A stretch of DNA of 64,000 nt from Epiperipatus broadwayi (Eukaryota; Onychophora; Udeonychophora; Euonychophora; Peripatidae), in NCBI GenBank assembly GCA_028023455.1, contig JAQFVV010013358.1, forward strand, positions 80,965 through 144,964. Reading direction: 5' to 3'. Positions within the stretch are counted from its first letter, which is position 1. Each line of letters begins with the position of its first letter. Made by a program: the position numbers and the translations under genes. The notes under the pieces are model-generated. The model ran no database searches and was not told where the DNA came from. It saw only the letters and a program-made list of their open reading frames with translations. Shown here piece by piece: positions 11,471 to 21,726 of this stretch.

Positions 11471-11745
11471 AGTTAGGAAGGTTACAGAGAAAGATATGGT
11501 TTCCAAACGTGTAAATTGGACTAGTTAAGTTAGTGGGAAAGGCTACAGGGGAGATTATAGTGCCTAAAATGTGCAGTATGATTTATTTATGATTACAGCA
11601 ATGTAGAAGAGGGTTACAATTGGGATTATGCCACACAACATAGTGGCTTGATTGATTGATTGGGGATGATAAAAATTATATGGGATTATGGCACCCAGAA
11701 ATGTGTAGGCCTGATTGTCCAATGATCAGAGGAAAAGGTTACAAC
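11471..11745 (+). repeat. Diverged tandem repeat, period about 60-68 bp, 4-5 units
   Basis: Successive units share the order GGTTACA - GGGATTATGGCACC-like - AATGTGTAGGC-like - TGATTGATTG. Examples are GGTTACAATTGGGATTATGCC near 11615 and GGGATTATGGCACCCAGAAATGTG near 11680. Units differ at many positions, so the array is old. It abuts the start of repeat-unit fragment 3. Confidence 0.5.
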
Positions 11746-11756
11746 AGATAAAATTG

Positions 11757-12478
11757 ACAAAGACCACATTTTGCACCCATGGTACATAAACCTTGAACAC
11801 ATTCTGTAATCATGACATCTGAAAAAAATTAAGTGGTTTCATTTTATAGAGGATGAATGTGTGCGTGATACACAAAATCATTAAGTTGAATGCCTCTTAA
11901 AACATTTTCTCATTGTCAGTCTCACATATTAAGAAACTTTCCTAGTAGATAATTATGAAAAAAATTTTAAAAAAGAAAGCAATTAGAGTTAAAATTGGTC
12001 ATTGCCTCAGGAAAGGAATTGTCATATATTACTTATAAATTGACAAGATTGTAATGTAACAGATACATAAGTATACATGTTACATAAAGTATTTAAAAAT
12101 AATGCTAAAAATATTCATAAAAAAGTAATAATATATTTTTAAAAAAATTAAAAGAATAACCATTTAAGTTGTCAGAGAAACAAGAACTAAAGGGATTTTA
12201 AAATAGAACAAAGATGCTTAAGAATTTCGTAAAAGGAAAAATAAAACTAGGATCAAATTATCCTAATATTCATTTAGAATAAATGAAAAAAGAAGATGGG
12301 AAAAATACAATAAATGTAAAATTCATTTTAAGAATTCTTATTAGATTTTCTAGTTAAAAAAAATATAATGAAGGCAATCAATAGCTAATGAAACCTGGTA
12401 ATAATTTATTTTTCTTTTCATTTTTAACAAAATACAAATTCTAAAATATAATCTTAAAATTATATGCAGGGTACTAGT
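11757..12478 (+). repeat. gag-like repeat unit, copy 3 (3' half, part 1)
   Basis: The sequence aligns with 32510-33200 and 37255-37985. Landmarks include CAAAGACCACATTTTGC, a TTAAGTTGAATGCC block, TCTCACATATTAAGAAACTTT, and the AAATATAATG...CAAT block near 12360. The upstream gag-like part is absent. The unit resumes at 14143 after two insertions. Confidence 0.65.
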
Positions 12479-12493
12479 CTTATAGCTAAAGAT

Positions 12494-13610
12494 GCCGCTC
12501 TATGGTGTTGTTTTGGTGCTAAAACACATAAAAATGCCGTTTCCATGGCAACACGTTCGAACTCGTGTTTTCTATAATACAACTTTCTTGTTGTGCTACA
12601 GATTGCAAGCTGCTATGTTGCATCGCAGTACATGTATGTCACATCGCAGATCAAATACATTTTCTGAATTCTCAGTTTATAAAATAGTTATGGCTTATTG
12701 AGAGGGTGTGTTTTTTTTGAATTGGATGGAAATGTTGTTTTCATTGGATTTTTTATTATTTTAAATTTTTGAAATGTACAGATTTTTTAAAGTAATAATT
12801 ATAAGACTCTTTACATCATACTGTATTGAAGTTTTAATTGGGAAAATGTTGACAAGATATATGTGTAAAGTGAGTTGCAATTAGGTAACGCTTCAACTAA
12901 CGTACTGTTCGTAACATTCCATGAGACAAACAAGATTCTATCGTGTGTATATTTTTGAAGTAAAAAAGAGTGGTAACACAAAAATATCCAGTAAGAAAAG
13001 TACAATTTTGCACTGTTTTTTTTTTATAAATTTCATAAAAAGCATATATTATAAACATGATTAATAAGTAAAGAAGACATTTTTGTTGTTGTTTAAAAAA
13101 GTTTTAGTTTCTTTCTTTTCTCTGACTACGGTTATACTTTGTTAAATATAGTTTACGTTTAGTGTTATCATTTATTTTATAGATGTTACTAAAAAAAATA
13201 TTTACAAAAATATGATTTTGATATTTTTTATTTTAGCATTACAAATAACAGAACACTAAACCTAAAACTAACCCTAAACCTAACCATAACAATTTTTACT
13301 TTTTGTTGTCATTCTATATGAAGTAAAAATAGCAGTAAAGCCGTAACCCCAGTAAAAAAATCTCCGATAGAAAATTGATTTTTGTAATAAAGCAAAATAA
13401 AAAACACGAATCAAATTGTAATTTGTTTATTTTATTTTACATGTATTATTATCATTTAATTTGTATACATTAATAAAAAATATTTAAAAAAGATGATTTT
13501 GTTTTGTTTTTATTTTCGCATTAAAAAAAACACATCAAAATGATTAAAATCAACGGCCCAGGAAGGTTCATATTTTATAGTTTTAGCATGAAACAGCACC
13601 GTATGCAGTG
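12494..13610. mobile_element. Non-autonomous TIR element (1.1 kb) inserted in repeat-unit copy 3
   Basis: The right terminus, read inward on the minus strand, is CACTGCATACGGTGCTG followed by a GCTAAAAC block. The left end has the diverged match GCCGCTCTATGGTGTTG followed by GCTAAAAC at 12494-12530. The uninterrupted unit at 33210 and 37985 reads directly across this site, confirming an insertion. Exact left limit and target duplication are unclear. A CACTG terminus is compatible with the CMC superfamily, but I do not recognise the family. No transposase is present. Confidence 0.5.
13256..13290 (+). repeat. Short interstitial telomere-like motif
   Basis: CTAAACCTAAAACTAACCCTAAACCTAACC-type sequence is a degenerate run of CCTAAA/CCTAAC related to the animal telomere repeat TTAGGG on the other strand. 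It lies inside the 12494-13610 element, so it is part of that element and does not mark a chromosome fusion. Confidence 0.5.
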
Positions 13611-13618
13611 ATCTAATC

Positions 13619-14134
13619 CAGTGTTTTTCAACCCTTGGTCCACAGACCGATGCTGGGCCGCAGAAGTTTTTTACCAGTCTGTCAGTAGACTGGCAGGAAA
13701 GGTAATAAAAAATGATGACTTTAAACTTTTAATTAATATAAACAATTTTTATTTATTTTTTCATCTCATTTTTACCCAAATAAAAAAAAAAAACCGAATG
13801 AAAACAAAATCTAATCAATCATACATAAATTAATTTGTTTTTCTAATTATCACAGATGTTTATGGGGGAGGGGAGAATTAAATTATTTATTATTTTTCAA
13901 AAAAAAAATTCAAAATTAAAAAATAAAGTTTTTTATTATACAAACTCCATATATATATATATAACTGCATTTTGCATCTTTAACATTGTTGTTTTGATCA
14001 GTTATAACAATTATGCTCATCTAAGGATACACAGTTTACATCTTTTAAAAAATTTATCTATAGACTTCTGCCGGTCCGTGAAACCTTATCCTTATTTTTA
14101 TCGGTCCGCAGGTGTGAAATGTTGAAGACCACTG
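13619..14134. mobile_element. hAT-type miniature element with exact 8-bp target duplication
   Basis: The element starts CAGTGTTTTTCAACCCTTGG and ends, read inward on the other strand, CAGTGGTCTTCAACATTTCA. Both are typical of hAT terminal inverted repeats. It is flanked by ATCTAATC on both sides (13611-13618 and 14135-14142). Subterminal GGTCC(A/G)CAG/CGGTCCG motifs occur at both ends, including AGACCGATGC at 13644 and TCGGTCCGCAGG at 14101. The 516-bp element has no transposase, so it would depend on one in trans. Confidence 0.85.
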
Positions 14135-14142
14135 ATCTAATC

Positions 14143-14640
14143 TATACACTTGAAAAAGGATATGGAATGTAAAGTTATTTAATTAAATATAAAATAATCT
14201 TTTTATTATCAGAATATAAAATAATATTGTAAATCAAATAAAGTTGTTTTATACTAATGTAGCATTAAAAAAAAGAAAAAAAAATTGAAGCTGATTAATG
14301 ACGTTAATCTCTTAGACAATTTCTGATAAAAAATATATAAGTTAATAAATATTTACTATATTATTATTATTATTGACGTTATTCAATATACATTTAAAGT
14401 TTTCCAGATTATTTTGCTGCTGCTATATTTGCTGTATGGTCTCTTTCTTCGTGAAAATCTAGTTTTGTTCTCCAGTGATATTTGGTAATTTCTATAGATG
14501 GTCTAACCTCACTAAGCCCTACTAGATTCACAAAAAAGGCGTGTTCATTCAGCTTTTCACTATGCAGTTACTATACATTTTATAGTCTGAGATGTGACCA
14601 ATAATTCTTCACTTTCCTAGAAGTTTATTATTCTTATATC
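14143..14640 (+). repeat. gag-like repeat unit, copy 3 (part 2, 3' end)
   Basis: This continues copy 3 after the two insertions and aligns with 33215-33675 and 38000-38420. Landmarks are GGAATGTAAAGTTATTTAATT, GCTGCTGCTATATTTGCTGTATGG, and the final TGACCAATAA block. Confidence 0.65.
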
Positions 14641-15645
14641 TTCTCTTTTATTGTTTTTGCATTTTTTTCTTATATAAATATACATTAAATTTTTATCATT
14701 TCCTCATATATGCTGTAATGCAATTTTTATATAATTCCTTCTTTATTTTGATTAAACTTTTGATTGTCTTGCAGTCTTCATCAGAGCTATAACATTTAAA
14801 TATGTAATCATATCATCATTTTTATATATATTAATATACATATTTTATCTTACCATTTACAAACATATTTAACTTTAACTCTATAGCTTTACTTAACCAT
14901 CTAGAAACTAACTCTATATCTTTATTTCTATTATTTCTTAGTTATATTTTTTATTATTTTTTATTCTTATTTTATTCTATCATTCTATATTTATTGTTTA
15001 TTATATCACCATAACTTTCCCACTTTATTATTTATATACTTATCTAACATGTCTTATTACCTATTATTTTATACATTTATTCCTTTATTAATTCCTATTT
15101 TATTCTTACTATTAACACTTTTTATTTTCTTGTTCCCTTTTTTTATTTGTTTTTTCATTTTACTTGCCTCACTATAACTTTCACATCTCTCTCTACAACT
15201 GTGTCTGACTATTTTTTTTAAAAATTATTAGCCTCTTTTTCATTACTCTTTTATATAACTCCCTCTATGATCAATTTTTTCAACTTTTTATCTGCTTTAA
15301 AAACTTTATATTTATTTATTGTTGTATTATTAATAATATTTTTTATAATTAATATTGCGATAAAAATATTTTACCCTCCCCCATCTTTATTTAAATTGGG
15401 CTTTATCTTTATAATTAATATAGCTTCCTTTATTTTTCTATCACTTCTTTTATTAATATAACCAACAAACTTTCTTTCTCATAATACAGGTCCTGTTTTT
15501 ATAGTATGTATCTAAATTTTTGATTTATCATGCCTATGCTGCATTATGTTTGTATACATTGAATTTTTTGTTTCTCTTACATATTTAGTTTTTAACTTAC
15601 TGTTCTTACATGATTTGCATTCTCTATTCTATATTACATTTATAT
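14640..15645 (-). mobile_element. Penelope-like element, family 2, minus-strand 5'-truncated copy
   Basis: Reading the minus strand from about 15645 leftward, the sequence encodes the end of a GIY-YIG endonuclease (CKSC, then KYVRETKNSMYTNIMQHRHDK) and a typical Penelope-type C-terminus, DRKIKEAILIIKIKPNLN, ending in KDGGG and a stop at 15371-15373. The 3' UTR contains CTCTGATGAAGACTGCAAG followed by CAATCAAAAGTTTAATC (about 14757-14798), a motif common downstream of Penelope-type frames. The copy is homologous to the plus copy from 17440. The central YVGET is YVRET here. The reverse-transcriptase part is missing; the copy stops next to a poly-T run at 15647-15663. Confidence 0.65.
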
Positions 15646-15683
15646 GTTTTTTTTTTTTTTTTTAATATACTTATTATCTAATA

Positions 15684-17400
15684 CAGTGCTTTTAAAACTT
15701 TTTTTCATTCATGACCCCTTTTATCATAGATATTTTTTATGACCCCAGATATTAAATATAAAATAGATATAAAAATAAATATTCCCATAAATAATTTATC
15801 TTCTTTGGTAAATAATATACATATGAAAAGAAGTAGTTTTAGGTTTTGTTTTAAGTATGCAAAAATTAATGAAAAAAAATCACATTTTAATGAGATGGAT
15901 GTGCTTGTTTTTTTCTGCATAACAAATTAAATCTTGGTGAAATATTTGATACTGCTGAACATAAAGTATCTTCAATGTTTTTCAGCATTGAATGATATTT
16001 TGATTAAATATATATTAAAGCTGAAAAAGTCATTCTACATAAGTATGTGGTGCTGAATGGCAGATCATTTAATGCCATTTCAGAAATTTTGGTAAATTCA
16101 GCCCTAGCTCCGATCCAGAATTCAGTCAAGAATTGTTGTGGAAAGTCAAGTTTTAAGTTTGAGACATTTGATAGCTCAGCAGATTCCTCTTGGGCTTTAT
16201 ATGGCAGGTGTTTAATCTCATTAATGGCAATCAAAAATGGTATTTGAATTCAAGATAACTTTTTGAAATTGAAATTTGATATAAAGTATTTGTAACACTG
16301 TGTTTCTAGGGTTTTTAAGTGATTTATAATAATTTTTGCAATTAAAGTTTTACAATTATTTTTTTCAATTATAAAATTGTTGATAGTCAAAAATATTTTG
16401 AATGAATCATTTTCCACCCTATTCTTCCTAATGTTGACCTTTTTAATAAAACCTTCAATTTTATCATTCAAAGTAAAAAAATATTGCTATTTTTACCTTG
16501 AAGAGACAAGTTAACTTTTCGATATGTAGCCTAATGCCTCTTACATTTCAGCATTTCTGATGTTTTCTTTGTCTCATACATCAACATAAAATATATGATT
16601 AAATGATTATTACTTATCAGAAAATAACAAATTTGACTTCATTTGATAGATATTTTTATTTACTACTGAAATAAATTTTAGATGTTCACATTTTGTTTCT
16701 GTAAATATTAAAAAAATAAAAAGATAATCAAAACAAAGAGTTGACACATCATTGTTTTTTGAAAGATTATTTTCAGTTTACAAAATCAACAAAATCTTCT
16801 TTATTTCTGATTATTTTTAAAAACTTGAATAAAATATCAACTGAAATTTTGACTAAAGATATATGAATGAAGATGATGATTGATTTCTTTAAAAATGAGA
16901 TAAAATAATTGTTCTCTCAAATTCCTATTGAATGGTATATAAATCCTTAAGATTATCTATATACTTAAAAGCCCATACCACACACACACGCACATATAAA
17001 TAATAATAATTTGTGGTGTACTTATAGTGAATTGCAATAACATTAAACCCATTTCATAATTTTTGAAATATTAAGAGCTATCCCCCATATAATTAAATAT
17101 TAAGCAATCGCTACAATCATTAAGTTAAATTTCTAACCTTTCACTTTTAAAATATCATCTAATTTTTACATTTAAACTTTTATTTTACTGTACACGCAAG
17201 ACAAAATCCCTTTCCCTCTCAATATACTTATACATTATAATTTTGAATAAGCACAAACATTATCTTGTTTATATGTTATATAGTTATGATCTAAGATTTT
17301 TTAATTCTTTAAAAAAAATACGACTTTTATTTAATTTAAAACTCTTCTAAAAAAAAATTATTTTCAGACTATTGAAAATCAGCATTGCTTTTAGTTTACC
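15684..17400 (-). mobile_element. hAT transposon remnant (ZBED5-like transposase), minus strand
   Basis: The left end CAGTGCTTTTAAAAC at 15684, followed by TTCATTCATGACCCC, is a hAT-type terminus of the kind with TATGACCCC subterminal repeats (again at 15738). Transposase remnants lie at 16004-16471. The opposite terminus and an 8-bp target duplication were not found, so the right limit is an estimate; the sequence from 16500 to 17400 is AT-rich and only presumed to belong. Confidence 0.55.
16004..16471 (-). pseudogene. hAT transposase C-terminal region (ZBED5/SCAND3-like), broken
   Basis: Two adjacent minus-strand frames form the C-terminal third of a hAT transposase. The first (16471 to 16250) contains DKIEGFIKKVNIRKNRVEND and a later LKTLETQCYKYF. 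The second (16234 to 16004) contains the dimerisation-region signature TEFWIGARAEFTKISEMAL followed by LPFSTTYLCRMTFSAL, where the family normally has LPF.TTYLCE.GFSAL. The junction between frames is a frameshift or small deletion near 16240. Catalytic residues upstream are not identifiable. Such transposases cut and paste DNA; this one is dead. Confidence 0.7.
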
Positions 17401-17439
17401 GACCTTTAGTGTCTCCACTGAAGAAACTAATGGAAACAA

Positions 17440-18264
17440 GTAATGATAGTCAAAGAAAATGGTCTAAAATTTTCAAAAATATGTGGATGATTTTTTAAGT
17501 TTTAATAAAAGTGAAAGGCAAATATATAGTATTTATAAAAAATTAATAAAAGAAAAGAAAATATAAAATTTGTAGTAGAAAGAAAAAGGATAATAAGTTG
17601 TCATATATGGTTATATTATTTAAAAAATCATATGACAAAGGAAAATGTAGAATAGAAACATCAGTATATAAGAAAATAAATATGGATAATAATACAATGA
17701 ATTGGAACTTTAATGTAGATAATAAATATAAAATAAGCAGGATTTGTTCAAGAGTTCATAGAGCTATTAATCATTGCTTAATTGGAGAAGAATATAAGAA
17801 AGATACAAAATTAATTGTGAAGGAGATTAAAGAAAATGGATATTTAGAAAAAATACTACAAAAAAGTGTAAGAGGATCAGAAAAAGAGTAGAGAAAATGT
17901 AAGAAAGAATAAAAAGGCTAAATATATAGGTGTTAAAAAATGATAATAATATTAATATAGTAAAAACATTAATAAAATTATTAAAAATATTAATAAAGAA
18001 TATAATAATGAAATTAAATGTAAGATAGTAAAAAAAAGAAGGAATATAATATATCAAATAATAAGTATATTATCATATAAATGGAGTATATGAGTTAGAA
18101 TGCAAATCATGTAAGAATAAGATAAGAATTAAATAAGTAAAAGAAACAATAGACTCAATGTATAGAAGATTAATGCAGAATAGGTATGATAAGAAATCTC
18201 CAATTTATATGCATTGTATAGAAAGAGCACATTTATTTGAGATAGTGTAAAAATGATTGATTAC
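17440..18264 (+). pseudogene. Penelope-like element, family 2, plus-strand copy (RT end and GIY-YIG)
   Basis: The polymerase core motif KYVDDFLS is readable at about 17477-17500 (YVDD codons 17480-17491). It is followed by KKDNKLSYMVILFKK, RIETSVYKKINMDNNTMNW and, at 17780-17870, IKENGYLEKIL, the usual region between reverse transcriptase and endonuclease in Penelope-like elements. The endonuclease begins GVYELECKSCKNKIRI near 18080, continues VKETIDSMYRRLMQNRYDKK and IYMHCIERAHLFE, and is cut at 18264 by a Ty3/gypsy insertion. The frame resumes at 27884. Several stops and frame changes make it a pseudogene. The glycine of YVGET is lysine here. Confidence 0.7.
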
Positions 18265-18874
18265 TGTCATATCTGAACTTGCCTTCAGAAGTGGACTAGT
18301 TTAGAATCAATCCTTATCTGATTGGATTGAGCATGTGTGACCACTAACAATGTATATAAAATCCTACCATTGATTAGGCTCTCTGAATCCAATTGCTGCC
18401 AGTAAGGTAAAGGATCTGGCAATAAATAATCAGCCTTTTTGGAGGCAAGACAGAGAAAAATGATAGTATGAACTCTTAAGAGAGAGAGAACATTTATTTA
18501 CCTGAATGTCCTCTCCATTGAAACCAGCTCCAACAGCAAAGGTGTTTTTACTAGTCATTATCCGATACATCTGTAGTGTTTTGTAAAATGGCAGACATGT
18601 TTGTGCACTCCAGAAAAAACTAGAATTTATTCGTAAGGGTGTTTTTAGATCGCGCTCTGATAGCTGAGGAATTTAATTAGTGCATTGACGTAATGGCGAT
18701 CGACAATTCCTAAAAATATTTGCTAATTACAAATGTTTCTAGATAAGAGACATTACCTTATTGGTCAGTGCATTGATTGATCATTGCAGTTGTCAGAGAG
18801 TGATAAGAAGACTGGCTAACATCGAGCAGTGTAACATAGAGAGTAGTAGAGAGCAATCATGCAGTAGCAAGTTG

Positions 18875-19055
18875 CAGACCATTCGTTGGGAGAGCATCCA
18901 CTTGCAGACCATTCATTGGAGAGCAGTCAGTGCAGACCATTCATTGAAGAGCATCCATGGCTGAGCTTCGTTGCAGACCAATTCATTGGAAAGCTTCGTG
19001 GCAGACCAATTTGTTTGGAGAGCTTCATGGCAGACCAATTCGTTGGAGAGCTTTG
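18875..19055 (+). repeat. Minisatellite inside mini-LTR copy 1
   Basis: Six or seven units of about 24-32 bp built on TGCAGACCATTCATTGGAGAGC and GCAGACCAATTCGTTGGAGAGC variants. The same array recurs in the second LTR at about 19606-19766 with slightly different unit composition. Confidence 0.7.
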
Positions 19056-19605
19056 TTGGAAAAGAACAGCATGGGAATTGTATAACGTTATTTGCTGACC
19101 GCACAGTATGACTTGCAGTTATAACCTTGGCACAGTCGTAAGTGCAGATATTACAATGGCACAGTTGCATTTGGAACCTGGGAGTAGCGAATACGTTGAA
19201 CTACAAGTTTAGTCGTAGGTGGAGAAACCAGGTGAAAATGTCAATCCCAATTAGTAATATTAGCAACAAGGGTTTTTCTGGAGTGGAGGGAGTTGTGTAG
19301 TGTTTTGTAAAATGGCAGACATGTTTGTGCACTCCAGAAAAAACTAGAATTTATTCGTAAGGCTGTTTTTAGATTGCACTCTGATAGCTGAGGAATTTAA
19401 TTAGTGCATTGACGTAATGGTGATCAACAATTCCTAGAAATATTTGCTAGAAATATTTGCTAATTACAAATGTTTCTAGATAAGAGATGTTACCTTATTG
19501 GTCAGTGCATTTATTGATCATTGCAGTTGTCAGAGAGCAATAAGAAGACTGGGTAACATTGATCAGTGTAACATAGAGAGTAGTAGAGAGCAGTCACACA
19601 GTAGC

Positions 19606-19766
19606 AAGTTGCAGACCATGCGTTTGGAGAGCATCCGCTTGCAGACCATTCATTGGAGAGCAGTCTGTGCAGACCATTCGTTGGAGAGCATCTGTGGCTG
19701 AGCTTCGTTGCAGACCAATTCGTTTGGAGAGCTTCGTGGCAGACCAATTCGTTGGAGAGCTTCATT
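19606..19766 (+). repeat. Minisatellite inside mini-LTR copy 2
   Basis: Counterpart of the array in the first LTR, with GCAGACCA and GGAGAGC as the invariant core. The short open frames that cross it (GCAGAC translates alternately as LQT and ADQ) are repeat artefacts. Confidence 0.65.
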
Positions 19767-20229
19767 GGAAAAGAACAGCGTGGGAATTGTATAACGTTAT
19801 TTGCTGACCGCACAGTATGACTTGCAGTTATAACCTTGGCACAGTCGTAAGTGCGGATATTACATCTATGTAGTGAGGCAAGTCCCACTATAGGTCTGGA
19901 AGATGCTATAACTACAGCAGACTCGAGGCAAGTGGTCCAGTCCAGCTGAAAGAGTCATTTAACTAACTCAAGGTAAGATGTCCAGTACAGCTGGAAGAGT
20001 TGAGACTAGAAATCACAAGGCAATCTAATATATACAGCTGGAAATGAGTCCAGTCATTTTGCATGACCAGCTAATTATTCCCTAAGTTATATATCAAATT
20101 ATATTTATTGATTGTGTAATATGTATGTATATGTGTTCTAATTAATTATATATATTAAATAGTGAGTGTTTACATTTTGATATTATTTCTGATTTGAGTC
20201 TGAACCCTGCACTTCAGCCAAACACAACA

Positions 20230-21286
20230 GATATGGAACAGTCCAATAATGGAAGACTTTTTTCCCCATTGACTGGAAAAATAGGTTGATATGCCAGTAG
20301 CGGTTAAAGACATTCTTCTGAATAATAATCAGATTCGACAGTTTGAAAAAATATGCGAGTGCAAAACAAACTTTGCCGTGTTTGCAAATCTGAGATAAAA
20401 TATATCGCTTAGATCTGTCCAAATGAAAAACAGATTTGACAGAGACAAAAGAAATATTTTTCCCCATAGACTGAAAAATAGTACAAAATATGCCAGTTCC
20501 AACAGAATTGGCTGAAAAATAAAGTAAATACGTGACTGTGGCTAAAGACATGCGTTATATTTACATTATGGAGATTATTAAAATCACTTGGATGTGTTCC
20601 AATGAAAAATTGCTATAAATATATCGGCATATTAATCGAAAGCATCAACCAATCATGAGAGCTTTTCTGGCAACAAAGTGACAGAAGCTCACCCTAGTGG
20701 ATTATTAGCTTTGATCGCTTTTTTTTAGACAGTTACAAGATGTAGCTGTAAAATTAAAATTACGAGTGGTAACTCGAAAAAAATAAATGATTGTAGAACA
20801 GATACAAGCAGTAGTTGTAAAAGTAACAAATGTGTGGTAACTTTCAAAAATAAAAATTTTTTTGAACAGCGACACACAGTAATTGAAAAAGTCATCTTAA
20901 GTGGTTAACTTGCAAAAATAAAAATTGGTAGTATTTCTCTTATGAGTTAAAGAGGAAATGCATCAATGGCTAATCCAATTGGCTCTGTAGAAGCTTTAGA
21001 CCAGGCCAACCTGAAGGCTGGACAAGATATAAAGAACAATTAATTTTTTACCTACAGTTTAATCAAATCAAGAACCCTGAGATAAAATTAGCCCATTAAT
21101 ACCCATAATAGATCTTCAAACATATGATATAATCAAGTCTCAATCTACAGCAGAAACACCAGCTGACCTACATTTTGACAAAACATTAACAACTCTCACA
21201 AATTACATTTCCCCAAAACCTCTGACAATAATGCAAAGATATTATTTTAATCTCAGCATTCAAGAACAGGAGTAAAAAAACTAGTT
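20230..21286 (+). pseudogene. Element A leader and N-terminal gag remnant
   Basis: After the 5' LTR comes a 700-bp untranslated leader, then a gag start near 20964 (MANPIGSVEALDQANLKAG). A decayed capsid follows in which EQLIFYLQFNQIKNPEIK and ETPADLHFDKTLTTL are readable in shifting frames, ending at SIQEQE just before the antisense element inserted at 21287. The order and spacing fit Ty3/gypsy Gag. Gag continues at 25888. Confidence 0.6.
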
Positions 21287-21726
21287 TGTCTAACTGCTGA
21301 GGTTAATCAATATTAAATTATTGTTAACTAAACAACATGCAAATGACTCTGAACTAGATATTCAACAAATAATTTATAATACTAGCTGGTAGTTCTTGGT
21401 GTGAGCCTTCAAGTTAGTAATCCACTATACCTAATTCTTTTACACACAAGTAAGACTTATGATTATGAATCAATTTATGTTATATGAATCAATTTATGTT
21501 AGCAACAATAAATACTCCAATGATTATTATTGTTATAAGTACTAATAATATTACAACCAATCTCTAGCGAATAATTATTGTAATAGCAAATAATCTTACT
21601 GAATACCTCCTCAGCTGATGTACCTTCTGGGTATGAATATGTTCCATCTGATTGGTACACTTCCTTTGTTCTGGGTAGTATCTTATGTTGGGTTGTAATC
21701 AGCCAATAGTCTCCTAGTATATCACA
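21287..21726 (-). repeat. 3' LTR of element B
   Basis: It aligns along its full length with 25478-25887, sharing GTGAGCCTTCAAGTTA, TTTATGTTAGCAACAATA, AATATTACAACCAATCTCTA and the terminal CTCCTAGTATATCACA. It has a small internal duplication of ATGAATCAATTTATGTTA at 21468-21500 that the 5' LTR lacks. Confidence 0.85.

Larger units (their letters stand above)
18572..19864 (+). mobile_element. Mini-LTR retrotransposon (TRIM/LARD-like) inside the LTR of element A
   Basis: Two direct repeats, 18572-19155 and 19296-19864, both start TGTAGTGTTTTGTAAAATGG and end GATATTACA. The 140-bp interior starts ATGGCACAGTTG, a TGG-type primer-binding site at 19157, and ends with the polypurine run GGAGTGGAGGGAGT just before the second LTR. 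CATCT occurs at 18568-18572 and 19863-19867, overlapping the element ends, and is the likely target duplication. There is no coding region, so reverse transcriptase would come in trans. Each LTR contains a minisatellite of GCAGACCA(A)TTC-type units. Confidence 0.75.
18265..20229 (+). repeat. 5' LTR of element A, interrupted
   Basis: The two LTR parts are 18265-18571 and 19865-20229. They align with the 714-bp 3' LTR at 27164-27877, including the TCTCTGAATC(C/T)(A/G)ATTGC and AATAAATAATCAGCC blocks in the first part. The second part shares GTGAGGCAA(A/G)TCCCAC and the final TTCAGCCAAACACAACA. Confidence 0.85.

Noticed and set aside
13256-13290. Telomere-like run considered as a chromosome-fusion scar
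   Set aside because: It lies inside a TIR element and is short and degenerate, so element-internal origin is simpler.
15267-15461. 64-codon plus-strand hydrophobic frame
   Set aside because: It is antisense to the Penelope C-terminus (DRKIKEAIL...), which is the real signal.
18761-19888. Matching short frames in the two mini-LTRs (for example the one beginning MVSALIDHC)
   Set aside because: They are duplicated because the LTRs are duplicated; they cross the minisatellite, lack conserved length between copies and lie in non-coding LTR DNA.
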